Shown: positions 1 through 7,120 of the stretch, one piece after another | Layout: each line of letters starts with the position of its first letter | Numbering within the stretch: the first letter of the stretch is position 1 | Origin: Treponema sp. | GTDB taxonomy: Bacteria > Spirochaetota > Spirochaetia > Treponematales > Treponemataceae | Assembly: GCA_017617145.1 (NCBI GenBank) | Contig: JAFZWX010000061.1 | Location: 1-18,173, forward strand | Reading direction: 5' to 3' | DNA: 18,173 nucleotides | Translations under genes and position numbers: made by a program | Notes under the pieces: generated by a model | What the model was told of the DNA's origin: nothing | What the model saw: the letters and a program-made list of their open reading frames with translations, nothing else | Databases searched by the model: none

Positions 1-147
1 ATGAATCAAAATCTGTTCAAGATATTTTACAGAAAGATTTCGTCTGTGTGAAAGCAGTTTGAGCGGAACATATTTATCTGCCTCTGCCGATGCCAGATCT
101 TCCATAATCAAAAGTGCGTACTGTCCGCGTGTGGAAATTTTATACAT
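1..147 (-). CDS. Rrf2-family transcriptional regulator, N-terminal part (runs off the window)
   Basis: The minus strand from ATG at 147 reads 49 codons to the window edge without a stop. It begins MYKISTRGQYALLIMEDLA and ends with SVKYLEQIL, the typical N-terminal winged helix of Rrf2 proteins (CymR, IscR, NsrR), where K-I-S-T-K/R-G-x-Y-A and K-Y-L-E-Q-I are hallmark strings. An AGGAGG ribosome site lies at 157-162, 9 nt before ATG. The C-terminal half, where IscR or NsrR would carry Cys ligands, is outside the window, so Fe-S sensing cannot be judged. It follows the C-S lyase gene on the same strand and may be co-transcribed with it from the promoter at 1555-1583. Rrf2 proteins bind roughly 20-25 bp inverted repeats, and seven such sites lie in this window. 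Inference: it is the local repressor of the sulfur/nitrogenase-like regulon, probably autoregulated. Confidence 0.85.
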   Translation of the reverse strand, partial: MYKISTRGQYALLIMEDLASAEADKYVPLKLLSHRRNLSVKYLEQILIH

Positions 148-164
148 ATCTTATTTCCTCCTCT

Positions 165-252
165 ATAGGAGGGGGAAGTCTCCCCCTCGCTTCAACCGCC
201 TACGGCGTTTTTCGCTACCCCTTCTAACGGGGGTCACCCCCGTAACGCCCCC
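165..252. repeat. GC-rich dispersed repeat, left copy (inverted relative to 1418-1500)
   Basis: This copy holds two hairpins: ggggga/tccccc at 171-186 with loop AGTC, and acggggg/cccccgt at 227-243 with loop TCA. Its reverse complement closely matches 1418-1500, sharing the blocks GGGGGAAGTCTCCCCCT, TCGCTACCC, AACGGGGG and CCCCCGTAACGCCCCC, with a variable centre. It overlaps the 3' end of the C-S lyase gene, whose stop codon (complement of tca, 234-236) sits in the second hairpin loop. It is much richer in G/C than the flanks and is probably a REP-like or MITE-like dispersed element. It could also serve as a terminator or mRNA stabiliser between the lyase and rrf2. Confidence 0.8.
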
Positions 253-1406
253 GCAATGCGTTCAAGAGCCTCTTCAAGTACCGGCCGTGGAGTTGCTACA
301 TTAATTCTCTGATAGAACTCACCTTCCGGACCAAACATAGTTCCCCGGTCCAGCCAGACCTTTGCTTTATTTACAATGATGTCATCAATTTCTGAATCAG
401 AAAGTCCAAGCTTTGAAAAATCAAGCCAGAGGAGAAAAGTTCCCTCCGGTTCAATTAACCTAACTAACGGTAGTTTGTCTGCAAGGAAGCTTCTTGTAAA
501 ATCTATATTTTCCTTTAGGTGTTTATGTAAATCTAAAAGCCACGGCTTACCGTTTTTATAAGCAGCAAGTGCCGCAGTTAATCCCATAACACTTGGTTCG
601 TCATAACCAGTCTTATCTTTTTCATCACGGAACTTTTTTCGCAAAACAGGGTTTTTAATAAAGTTTGTAGAAAACTGTAACCCAGCAAGATTAAAGGTTT
701 TGCTTACAGACATTGAAACAATAGAGTTTTCAGCAGCCTCGGGTGAGAGTGTTGAAAAAACTGTATGTTTATTATCACCATATACAAAATCATTATGAAT
801 CTCATCTGCAAAAACTATTACGTTATTACGTAGACAGATTTCGTTAAGCTTCTGAAGCTCTTCCCGGGTCCACACACGACTCACAGGATTATGCGGACTA
901 CAAAGAATAAAAAGCTTTACGTTATTATCAATAATCTTTTGCTCAAAATCTTCAAAATCAATATAGTACTTGCCGTCTTTTTCATATAAAGAAGAAGTTA
1001 CAAGCTTGCGGTTATTCAGTTCAATCATATTTTTAAAAGGATAATAAACCGGAGTTTGAATAATTACCGCATCGCCTTCTTTTGTACAGGCCTTGATTGC
1101 ACAGGAAATTCCAAACACAACACCTGGAGTTGTAACAAGGTCACGACGTTCCGGTGAAAAATCATGTTCGGTCTGCATCCAGTTTCTAAGGGCTGCAAAG
1201 AACTCATCATCGAGACAGGAATATCCAAAGATTCCATGGTCTACTCTATTATGTAAAGCTTCCAAAATTGCAGGGGCCGTTGGAAAATCCATATCTGCAA
1301 CCCAGAGCGAAAGTACATCTGCTGGTTTCCCGCGAACAACGGCGAGATCTGTTTTAATACAGTTTGTGCCATGGCGGTCAATTACGGTGTTGAAGTTGTA
1401 GCTCAT
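234..1406 (-). CDS. MalY/PatB-type PLP-dependent C-S lyase (cystathionine beta-lyase)
   Basis: This is a 390-residue fold-type-I aminotransferase-like protein of usual family length. It shows WVADMDF (35-41), CSPHNPVSRVW (169-179), ADEIH (200-204, the Asp that pairs with the pyridine nitrogen), SKTFNLAGLQ with PLP lysine K236, and a C-terminal RINVATPR arginine motif. MalY/PatB enzymes cleave C-S bonds of cystathionine, cysteine and related thioethers to give a thiol, pyruvate and ammonia in the cytoplasm. The usual NPVGR is NPVSR here. ATG at 1406 has AAGGAG 5 nt upstream. It diverges from the NifK-like operon and its promoter overlaps that operon's promoter exactly, so it probably supplies or recycles thiols for the same pathway. 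The last residues (about GALRG) are encoded by the flanking repeat. Confidence 0.9.
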   Translation of the reverse strand: MSYNFNTVIDRHGTNCIKTDLAVVRGKPADVLSLWVADMDFPTAPAILEALHNRVDHGIFGYSCLDDEFFAALRNWMQTEHDFSPERRDLVTTPGVVFGISCAIKACTKEGDAVIIQTPVYYPFKNMIELNNRKLVTSSLYEKDGKYYIDFEDFEQKIIDNNVKLFILCSPHNPVSRVWTREELQKLNEICLRNNVIVFADEIHNDFVYGDNKHTVFSTLSPEAAENSIVSMSVSKTFNLAGLQFSTNFIKNPVLRKKFRDEKDKTGYDEPSVMGLTAALAAYKNGKPWLLDLHKHLKENIDFTRSFLADKLPLVRLIEPEGTFLLWLDFSKLGLSDSEIDDIIVNKAKVWLDRGTMFGPEGEFYQRINVATPRPVLEEALERIAGALRG

Positions 1407-1417
1407 GTGTACTCCTT

Positions 1418-1500
1418 GGGGGCGTTACGGGGGCAAGCCCCCGTTGAGAGGGTAGCGACCAACGAAGTGGGCGCGCAGGGGGAGACTTCCCCCTCCCTAC
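1418..1500. repeat. GC-rich dispersed repeat, right copy (inverted relative to 165-252)
   Basis: It contains hairpins acgggggc/gcccccgt (1427-1444, loop AA) and ggggga/tccccc (1478-1493, loop GACT). It is the reverse complement of the 165-252 element, with divergence only in the middle. It lies in the 5' leader of the malY-like gene, just upstream of its ribosome site, so it would be transcribed in that mRNA and could affect its expression. Together the two copies bracket the C-S lyase gene as an inverted pair. Confidence 0.8.
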
Positions 1501-1528
1501 TTAAAAAATACTTAAGTTTTTTAGCTTA

Positions 1529-1547
1529 ACCTATTGACTTAGTAGGT
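1529..1547. promoter_or_regulatory. Operator 1, ACCTA-N9-TAGGT
   Basis: The sequence is ACCTATTGACTTAGTAGGT. It overlaps the -35 of the rightward promoter (TTGACT, 1534-1539) and the start region of the leftward promoter. It is the reverse complement of operator 2 at 18 of 19 positions. The same inverted repeat with a constant 9-nt centre recurs at six other places in the window. Confidence 0.85.
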
Positions 1548-1562
1548 ATATTCAAGTATAAA
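1534..1562 (+). promoter_or_regulatory. Sigma-70-type promoter for the NifK-NifD-CysK-LysR operon
   Basis: -35 TTGACT (1534-1539), a 17-bp spacer, and -10 TATAAA (1557-1562). The predicted start near 1569 falls at the edge of operator 2, and operator 1 covers the -35. Both sites should block RNA polymerase when occupied. Confidence 0.8.
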
Positions 1563-1583
1563 TAGTATTACCTACTAAGTCAA
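1555..1583 (-). promoter_or_regulatory. Sigma-70-type promoter for the malY-like / rrf2 unit
   Basis: On the minus strand, -35 TTGACT (1583-1578), a 17-bp spacer, and -10 TATACT (1560-1555). It mirrors the rightward promoter: the two -10 elements overlap at 1557-1560, so both polymerases need the same DNA. The predicted start near 1548 abuts operator 1. Confidence 0.75.
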
Positions 1584-1588
1584 TAGGC
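1570..1588. promoter_or_regulatory. Operator 2, ACCTA-N9-TAGGC
   Basis: The sequence is ACCTACTAAGTCAATAGGC. Its centre lies 41 bp (about four helical turns) from the centre of operator 1. It covers the start point of the rightward promoter and the -35 of the leftward one. Confidence 0.85.
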
Positions 1589-1617
1589 ATATATATTTTT
1601 TTATAAGAGAGGCGAAC

Positions 1618-2955
1618 ATGGCAAAGATACTTGATCAGCCGCGCTATAAATGTGCGCTTGCCGCAATGCAGACTGTCCATGCAATCCCTGGAGCAATTCC
1701 GGTTTTGCATTCTGGACCTGGTTGTGCAGCAAAATTGAATGATAACAACGGAACAAGCGGACGTTTCAGCCCGAATATTTTTCCTTGTAGTTCTGTAAGT
1801 GAAAAGGAAGTTGTTTTTGGAGGAACCGGAAAGCTGCGTTCTACTATAGAAAATGCTCTGAAAGTTATCGATGCCGATTTGTTCGTTGTTCTTTCGGGAT
1901 GTACTAGTGAAATTATTGGTGATGATATAGAAGAAGTTGCCGGTAATTTTGCAAATGCAGAAAAGCCTGTTCTGTGGGCTAAGACTCCAGGCTTTAAAGG
2001 AAACAACTATCTTGGTCATGACTGGATTTTGAAATCTATTTTTGAACAGTATCTTGAGCGTGATGAAGTTGTTGCAGCCTATTCCGATGCAGATGGCGAA
2101 GTGAAAAAAGAAAAGGGTCTTGTAAATCTTTTTGTGGCTCCTCCACAGCAGGATCCATACTGGCTTGGAAATCTCCGCGAAATTGAAAGTCTTCTTACAG
2201 CAATTGGTCTTAAGCCTAATACAATTTTTGGTTTTGGCCGTGGTATTGAAAATCTTAAAAAGCTGCCACAGGCTGAATACACAATTCTTGTTTCACCATG
2301 GACTGGTATTGAGAGTGCTAAATATCTGGAACGCCGTTTTGGTATAAAACTTTTACAGTATCCTGTTCTTCCTATTGGTGCTACAGAGACTACAAAGTTC
2401 CTTCGTGCAGTTGCTGATTTTACCGGTGCTGATAAAGAGCTTGTTGAAAAGGTTATTACAGAAAAAGAAGCTGAGTTCTACTATTATATTGAACGCTTTG
2501 CCGACACTTTACTCGAGACCCGTATTCTTGGAAAACGCTTTACGGTTGCAAGTGACAGCGAATATGCAATTGCCGTAACTAAGTTCCTTGTAAATGATAT
2601 GGGTCTCTTCCCTGAAAAAGTTTTCATTACTGATGATGCTCCAAAGGCACACCAGCAGAAGATTATTGATGAGCTGAATAATCTGAATTACGGAATTACA
2701 ACTCCGGTTCAGTTTACAACAGACGGTCACGATATTCACGAGCAGATTAAGGCTGCTGATTTTGCGGGAACCCCACTTATTCTTGGTTCAAACTGGGAAA
2801 AGAAGCTTGCCGCAGAAATTGGTGCTCACTTTGTAAACGTAAGCTACCCTATGCTGGAAAAACTCGTAATTAATGATCACATTGCCGGCTATTCGGGAGG
2901 ACTTCACCTTCTTGAACAGATATTCACCGCTGCAATGAGCAAATTGAAACTGTAA
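1618..2955 (+). CDS. NifK-like nitrogenase component 1 subunit (Mar-like reductase candidate)
   Basis: This 445-residue protein belongs to the nitrogenase component 1 superfamily. Cysteines that match the beta-subunit P-cluster ligands are visible: C12 (YKCALAAM), C36 (HSGPGCAAK) and C95 (LSGCTSEIIGDD). SEKEVVFGG (61-69) is the other diagnostic stretch. It is shorter than molybdenum NifK (about 520 residues), as is usual for nitrogenase-like homologues. Role by family: it binds the NifD-like subunit and carries the electron-relay Fe-S cluster between the NifH-type protein and the active-site cofactor. ATG at 1618 is preceded by AAGAGAGG. The gene heads an operon with the NifD-like, CysK-like and LysR genes. 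The K-before-D order is unlike classical nifHDK. NifN or another group IV homologue cannot be excluded, but the absence of a second D/K pair argues for a catalytic role. Confidence 0.82.
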   Translation: MAKILDQPRYKCALAAMQTVHAIPGAIPVLHSGPGCAAKLNDNNGTSGRFSPNIFPCSSVSEKEVVFGGTGKLRSTIENALKVIDADLFVVLSGCTSEIIGDDIEEVAGNFANAEKPVLWAKTPGFKGNNYLGHDWILKSIFEQYLERDEVVAAYSDADGEVKKEKGLVNLFVAPPQQDPYWLGNLREIESLLTAIGLKPNTIFGFGRGIENLKKLPQAEYTILVSPWTGIESAKYLERRFGIKLLQYPVLPIGATETTKFLRAVADFTGADKELVEKVITEKEAEFYYYIERFADTLLETRILGKRFTVASDSEYAIAVTKFLVNDMGLFPEKVFITDDAPKAHQQKIIDELNNLNYGITTPVQFTTDGHDIHEQIKAADFAGTPLILGSNWEKKLAAEIGAHFVNVSYPMLEKLVINDHIAGYSGGLHLLEQIFTAAMSKLKL

Positions 2956-2960
2956 AAGAG

Positions 2961-2983
2961 ATTGTCGGGTCAAGCCCGACAAT
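2961..2983. repeat. REP-like hairpin in the K-D intergenic gap
   Basis: ATTGTCGGG - TCAAG - CCCGACAAT is a perfect 9-bp stem with a 5-nt loop, filling the 44-bp gap between the two nitrogenase-like genes just before the AAGGAG site of the second. There is no T-tract, so it is not a classical terminator. The string resembles palindromes dispersed in many bacterial genomes. It may stabilise the upstream message or tune K:D expression. Confidence 0.7.
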
Positions 2984-2999
2984 GACATAAGGAGATTTT

Positions 3000-4472
3000 A
3001 TGCCATTTAATTTTAAGAATGCAAATATAGCAATACGCGAGAACCGGCTTGGTTCTATTACAGGTTTTGTTGGAGACCTGGAAACTCTGGTAAAAAAATC
3101 TGAAGACGGAAGCCTTCGTAACCGCGAACGCTGCTTCAGCCAGTCGAGTTCATGTCTTTCAGGTTGTGCTTTGAATGCTCTTGCAGCTATCCGTAATGTA
3201 GCTGTTGTTTACCATGCACCTGCAGGTTGTACTGCAATGGCAAGTAACGATGCCGTAAAGTTCGGACAGATTGCAGCCCGCGTAAACAAGACAACTAACT
3301 CTGTTTTTGTATGTACAGATTTGAACGAAAAAGACACCGTATTTGGTGCTACAAACGATCTTCGAAAAATCATTCAGCATACTTATGATACTTACAAGCC
3401 GGACGCAATCTTTGTTTCAACAAGCTGTGTTTCCGGTGTAACTGGTGAAGACGTTGACGGCGTTGCAAGTGATCTTGATGCAGAACTTCCAATTCCTGTA
3501 ATCCCGGTTCACTGCGAAGGCTTTAAGTCAAGAATCTGGGCCAGTGGTTTTGATATTTCTGACCACGCAGTTTTGCAGGGAATTGTTCAGCCTCCAAAGC
3601 AGAAACGTCGTACAATCAATATCAAAAACTTCTATGAGAGTGCCCGCCCTCAGATTACAAAAATCTTTAACGAAGTATTTGATGCTGAACCTCAGTTTCT
3701 TTACTGTAATGCAACTATTGAAGAACTCAGCCACCTGAGTGAGGCACTTTGTACAGTTTGTATCTGTGGTACTCTGGGAACTTATCTTGGAAACGCACTT
3801 GAAGAAACTTACGGTGTTCCTTATGTTCGCACAATCAACCATTCGGGAGTAACAGGATTTGAAACCTGGCTTCGTGGAATTGGGGATGCAATCGGTAAGC
3901 GCGCAGAAGTAGAAGCTTATATTGAAAAGCAGCGTGCAATTTATATTCCTCAGATTGAAGAAGTTACAAAGAAACTTAAGGGCTTACGTGCTGTAATTGG
4001 TATGGGTCCAGGCTTTACTTATGAAATTGCCCGTGTTCTTCAGGAATTCGGAATGACTGTAGATTACGCGCTTGCATGGCACTATGACTACAAGTACGAC
4101 AACGGTCAGGTTCCGCCGGCACTGGAGCACTTACTCAAAACTTCTCCAAAAGATATGAGAGTTGCAGTTGCCGACCAGCAGAACTATGAAGTTTTGAATA
4201 TCCTTAATCACTTTAAGCCTGATGTTTACTTCAGCCGTCATCCGGGAACTACTGTCTGGGCAATTAAACAGGGTTTTGCGGCAGTGTTTGTTGCCGATGA
4301 ATATACAGTTTTCGGTTACGAAGGAACACTTAAGTTTGCAAAGCTGATTCTGGACACGGTAACAAACCGTTCGTTTGAAAAGAATCTTGCTGCACGTATC
4401 AAGCTGCCATACACAAAGTGGTGGTACGAACAGAATGCAGATAAATTCATCAAAGCAGAAGTGAAGAAATAA
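3000..4472 (+). CDS. NifD-like nitrogenase component 1 subunit (Mar-like catalytic subunit candidate)
   Basis: This 490-residue nitrogenase component 1 family protein has P-cluster-type cysteines C52 (SSCLSGC), C77 (HAPAGC) and C143 (STSCVSGVTGEDV). NEKDTVFGA (109-117) and VHCEGFKS (170-177) align with NifD. C256 in ICGTLGTYLGNALEETYGVPY aligns with the NifD cofactor ligand Cys275. By eye, NifD Gln191 and His195 (in CEGFRGVSQSLGHH) become Trp180 and Phe184, and the His442 segment (MHSWDYSGPYHGYDG) becomes ADEYTVFGYEG with no His. The cofactor site is therefore built differently from that of N2-fixing enzymes. ATG at 3000 has AAGGAG 7 nt upstream. The gene follows the K-like gene and precedes a cysteine-synthase homologue. 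Best reading: catalytic subunit of a group IV nitrogenase-like, possibly methylthio-alkane-reducing, enzyme. The substrate is inferred only. Confidence 0.85.
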   Translation: MPFNFKNANIAIRENRLGSITGFVGDLETLVKKSEDGSLRNRERCFSQSSSCLSGCALNALAAIRNVAVVYHAPAGCTAMASNDAVKFGQIAARVNKTTNSVFVCTDLNEKDTVFGATNDLRKIIQHTYDTYKPDAIFVSTSCVSGVTGEDVDGVASDLDAELPIPVIPVHCEGFKSRIWASGFDISDHAVLQGIVQPPKQKRRTINIKNFYESARPQITKIFNEVFDAEPQFLYCNATIEELSHLSEALCTVCICGTLGTYLGNALEETYGVPYVRTINHSGVTGFETWLRGIGDAIGKRAEVEAYIEKQRAIYIPQIEEVTKKLKGLRAVIGMGPGFTYEIARVLQEFGMTVDYALAWHYDYKYDNGQVPPALEHLLKTSPKDMRVAVADQQNYEVLNILNHFKPDVYFSRHPGTTVWAIKQGFAAVFVADEYTVFGYEGTLKFAKLILDTVTNRSFEKNLAARIKLPYTKWWYEQNADKFIKAEVKK

Positions 4473-4483
4473 GGGGACATAAA

Positions 4484-5464
4484 ATGGCAAAACAAATACA
4501 CGAATCATTAACAGAACTTGTAGGAAACACACCGTTGGTACATCTTAACGGTTATGAAAAAAAACTTGGGCTTAGGGCTCATATTTTTGCAAAGGTAGAA
4601 TATTTTAATCCAATCGGCAGCATTAAAGACCGAATTGTTCTTCGTATTATTGAAGATGCAGAACGTGAAGGAAAAATCAAACCTGGTGTAACTACACTTG
4701 TTGAATACACAAGCGGTAACACAGGAATTGCCGTAAGTGCTATTGGTGCAATGAAAGGCTACAAGGTTCAGATTTATCTTCAGGAAGGTGTAAGTAAAGA
4801 ACGACTTCAGGTAATGAAAGCCTTTGGTGCAAACGTTCAGAAAATTGGTGAAGTTCCGGAGCTTCAGGAATCGCTTAAAGCAACTAACAATGACTTTGTT
4901 GCCGCTACAAATCTTTTAAAGCAGCATATCCGCGAAAGAGTTGCAGCCGGTGATGACATTTACTTTGTTGATCAGATGATTAATCCTTTGAACCCTCAGG
5001 CCCATCACGACACAACAGGAGAAGAAATCTGGGAGCAGACAGACGGAGACCTTGCCGCAGTTGTTAGTGCTGTTGGAACTGGCGGTACAATCCGTGGTGT
5101 AAGCGATTCCATTAAAAGCAAAAGTGAAGCAGTAAAAATTATTGCCGTTGAACCAGCTTTGGATGCCGCTGCCCTTACAGGTATTCACAACTTTACCGAA
5201 GTTCCTGAAGAACGCGTTCCAATTGCTCTTAAAAACAAGATTGGCATTTATGATGAAGTGCTTATTGGCAAAGTTGACACAGCTTTTGAAGCAGCCCGCA
5301 CAGTTGCAAAAACAGACGGCGTACTTGTAGGAAACTCAAGTGGTGCAGCTCTTTGGGGTGCCACTGAGATTGCGAAGCGGCCTGAATTTGAAGGAAAGAA
5401 TATTGTTGTTATTTTCCCGGATACAGGCTTACGCTATTTGAGTACAGATTTATTTAATGTATGA
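4484..5464 (+). CDS. Cysteine-synthase-like (CysK superfamily) beta-replacement PLP enzyme, divergent
   Basis: This 326-residue fold-type-II PLP enzyme is close to CysK length. Motifs are NPIGSIKDR with PLP lysine K48 (canonical NPGGSVKDR), TSGNTG (76-81), the phosphate loop GTGGT (198-202) and NSSGAA (284-289). The region that in O-acetylserine sulfhydrylases reads HKIQGIGAGF is LTGIHNFTEVPEERVP here, so the acyl-substrate or domain-closure segment is altered. Family role: replaces a beta- (or gamma-)leaving group by sulfide or a thiol to make cysteine or a homologue. It starts 11 nt after the NifD-like stop, with an AAGGGGA site, and overlaps the next gene as ATGA. It may fix sulfide or methanethiol released by the reductase. 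Alternatively, since CysK partners the Rrf2 regulator CymR in Bacillus, it could be a sensor. Confidence 0.85.
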   Translation: MAKQIHESLTELVGNTPLVHLNGYEKKLGLRAHIFAKVEYFNPIGSIKDRIVLRIIEDAEREGKIKPGVTTLVEYTSGNTGIAVSAIGAMKGYKVQIYLQEGVSKERLQVMKAFGANVQKIGEVPELQESLKATNNDFVAATNLLKQHIRERVAAGDDIYFVDQMINPLNPQAHHDTTGEEIWEQTDGDLAAVVSAVGTGGTIRGVSDSIKSKSEAVKIIAVEPALDAAALTGIHNFTEVPEERVPIALKNKIGIYDEVLIGKVDTAFEAARTVAKTDGVLVGNSSGAALWGATEIAKRPEFEGKNIVVIFPDTGLRYLSTDLFNV

Positions 5465-6381
5465 CAATTCAGCAAATAAAGTATGTTCTTGGAGTTGCAG
5501 ACTGCGGCTCCTTGAACAGGGCTTCTGAAAAACTTTATATTTCTCAACCTTCGCTCACGAGTGCAGTTCATGAACTTGAATACGAAATTGGTTTTCGGAT
5601 TTTTTCAAGAAGCTCGCGCGGGGTTGCTGTTACCGAACACGGAAAACAGTTTATTGAAGATGCCCGCAAACTTTATAAAAACTACGAAACCTTTGTAACA
5701 AAATACACCGAAAAAGAAAAAAAGAATTTTGGAGTATCTACACTTTATTACGCCTTTGCCCGCACCGCTTTTGTTGACCTTGTAAAACGCTTTTCTCCGG
5801 AAGGTTATGATTTTGCATTCCGAGAAATGAAAGCCAGCGAAGTAATTGACGATGTTGCACAAGGTCGAAGTGAACTTGGAATTATTTATCTGAGCGACGG
5901 CAACCGCCATGATATCCAAAAGCTTTTAGACACTAACCAGGTCATTTTTCATCATCTTACCGAATGTAATGCCTTTGTTTATTTATACAAAGATCATCCG
6001 CTTGCCGAAAAATCTTCTATTTCGCTTGATGAACTTTCGGATTTTCAGTTTGTAACTTATGATAAAACTGAACTCAGTGCCTTTTTTTCAAAGGAAGTCC
6101 TTGAACGACGTGAGCTCACACAGGCAATTACCGTTGCAGACCGTTCAACCGTATTAAGCCTTTTAAAATCCTTGAACGGCTACACTTTTCTTTCCGGCAT
6201 CATAGGCGAAGAAAGCGACGGCGACTACATTCCAATTCCACTAAAAAATATCGAAGAAGATTACACCCGCACCTTTGAACTTGGCTACATCACAAAAAAA
6301 GACCTTCACATGAACAACATAGGCCTTACCTACATCGACAATATCCGCCGTATTCTGCATATTGCAGGATTTACGTGTTAG
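5461..6381 (+). CDS. LysR-family transcriptional regulator
   Basis: 306 residues, standard LysR length. The N-terminal winged helix-turn-helix lies at about 1-60, with GSLNRASEKLYISQPSLT and the helper ELEYEIGFRIFSRSSRG. The C-terminal periplasmic-binding-like effector domain spans about 90-300. ATG overlaps the TGA of the CysK-like gene (ATGA), so it is translationally coupled to it and co-regulated with the nitrogenase-like operon. LysR regulators of sulfur assimilation (CysB, Cbl, CmbR) sense O-acetylserine or sulfur intermediates, and a similar role is plausible but not shown. The common operator here (ACCTA-N9-TAGGT) lacks the usual T-N11-A core, so I do not assign it to this protein. 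Confidence 0.92.
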   Translation: MTIQQIKYVLGVADCGSLNRASEKLYISQPSLTSAVHELEYEIGFRIFSRSSRGVAVTEHGKQFIEDARKLYKNYETFVTKYTEKEKKNFGVSTLYYAFARTAFVDLVKRFSPEGYDFAFREMKASEVIDDVAQGRSELGIIYLSDGNRHDIQKLLDTNQVIFHHLTECNAFVYLYKDHPLAEKSSISLDELSDFQFVTYDKTELSAFFSKEVLERRELTQAITVADRSTVLSLLKSLNGYTFLSGIIGEESDGDYIPIPLKNIEEDYTRTFELGYITKKDLHMNNIGLTYIDNIRRILHIAGFTC

Positions 6382-6390
6382 TTATTTTTA

Positions 6391-7029
6391 TTAATTTACC
6401 GCAACAAATCTTCTGATTCTATATGTAACACCAAGCCGTTCACAAATTCGCGCACACTCCTCTTCATCTTCTTTTGTAATTGTTGTGGCAACTGTTGTTA
6501 AGATAACTTTTGAAACATATTTCTTTGCATCCTGGGCAAAAGCGAGCATGGCAGGAAAAGCCTTTTCCTTAAATACAGGACGAACGGTTTTTTCATAAAT
6601 TTCTGGATTACTTGAATTCAAACTTATAGAAAGCGCATCTATCTTACCTGCAAGAAGCGGGGCAACAGACTTTTTATTTATAAGATCTGCAAGGCCGTTT
6701 GTGTTGATTCTCACCGGCAGCGAGAAATTTGCCTTCAAAAAATCAGCCACTTCGAGAAGAACATCCAAAGCCTCTGTCGGTTCTCCATAACCGCAGAAAA
6801 CAAACTCCTTGTAATTTTTGAAACGCTCCTGTTTTGATTCTTCTTTTATCGCATTAATTACTTCCTGTGCAGTTGGTTCGCGTTCAAGCCAAAGAGTATC
6901 AACATTTTCAAATTCGGCGCCGGCAGCCTTCTGACGAATACAAAATGTACACGCACAAGGGCAGCGGTTTGTAAGATTTATATAAAGTCCTGTATATTCA
7001 GGATAAATTATTGTCATTCCTTTGTTCAT
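6391..7029 (-). CDS. Small radical SAM protein (TatD-linked rSAM type)
   Basis: This 212-residue protein has the radical SAM cluster motif CPCACTFC, with C23, C27 and C30 as CX3CX2C, inside LYINLTNRCPC. CGYGEPT at 79-85 is the GGE-like SAM-binding motif, and a partial TIM barrel follows. The N-terminal LYxNLTNRCPC string and short length fit the TatD family-associated radical SAM group, whose reaction is unknown. ATG at 7029 is preceded by GAAGGTG. An alternative start at residue 5 has a poorly spaced ribosome site. It converges on the LysR gene with 9 bp between stops. It has its own promoter without the shared operator, so membership in the sulfur regulon is doubtful. Confidence 0.85.
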   Translation of the reverse strand: MNKGMTIIYPEYTGLYINLTNRCPCACTFCIRQKAAGAEFENVDTLWLEREPTAQEVINAIKEESKQERFKNYKEFVFCGYGEPTEALDVLLEVADFLKANFSLPVRINTNGLADLINKKSVAPLLAGKIDALSISLNSSNPEIYEKTVRPVFKEKAFPAMLAFAQDAKKYVSKVILTTVATTITKEDEEECARICERLGVTYRIRRFVAVN

Positions 7030-7058
7030 TCAAGCACCTTCATTTTGAAAGTTTTTTA

Positions 7059-7087
7059 AGGTTAATCCGAAATCCTTTTTATGTCAA
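7059..7087 (-). promoter_or_regulatory. Promoter of the radical SAM gene
   Basis: On the minus strand, TTGACA (7087-7082), a 17-bp spacer, and TAACCT (7064-7059), 30 nt before the start codon. No ACCTA-N9-TAGGT operator overlaps it. Confidence 0.6.
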
Positions 7088-7120
7088 TTATAGTTTTTTC
7101 CTATAACTCCCATATAAAAA

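Noticed and set aside
1618..4472. F430 (CfbCD) or chlorophyll-type (BchNB, BchYZ) nitrogenase-like reductase
   Set aside because: Two distinct component 1 subunits plus NifB are present, and no tetrapyrrole genes lie nearby. Those systems do not need NifB.
5461..6381. LysR protein as the binder of ACCTA-N9-TAGGT
   Set aside because: The motif lacks the T-N11-A core, and its position over start sites fits a repressor of the Rrf2 type better. It is not excluded, only less likely.
6391..7029. Radical SAM protein as part of the reductase system
   Set aside because: Its promoter (7059-7087) has no copy of the shared operator, and its family is usually linked to TatD-type genes. Its location may be incidental.
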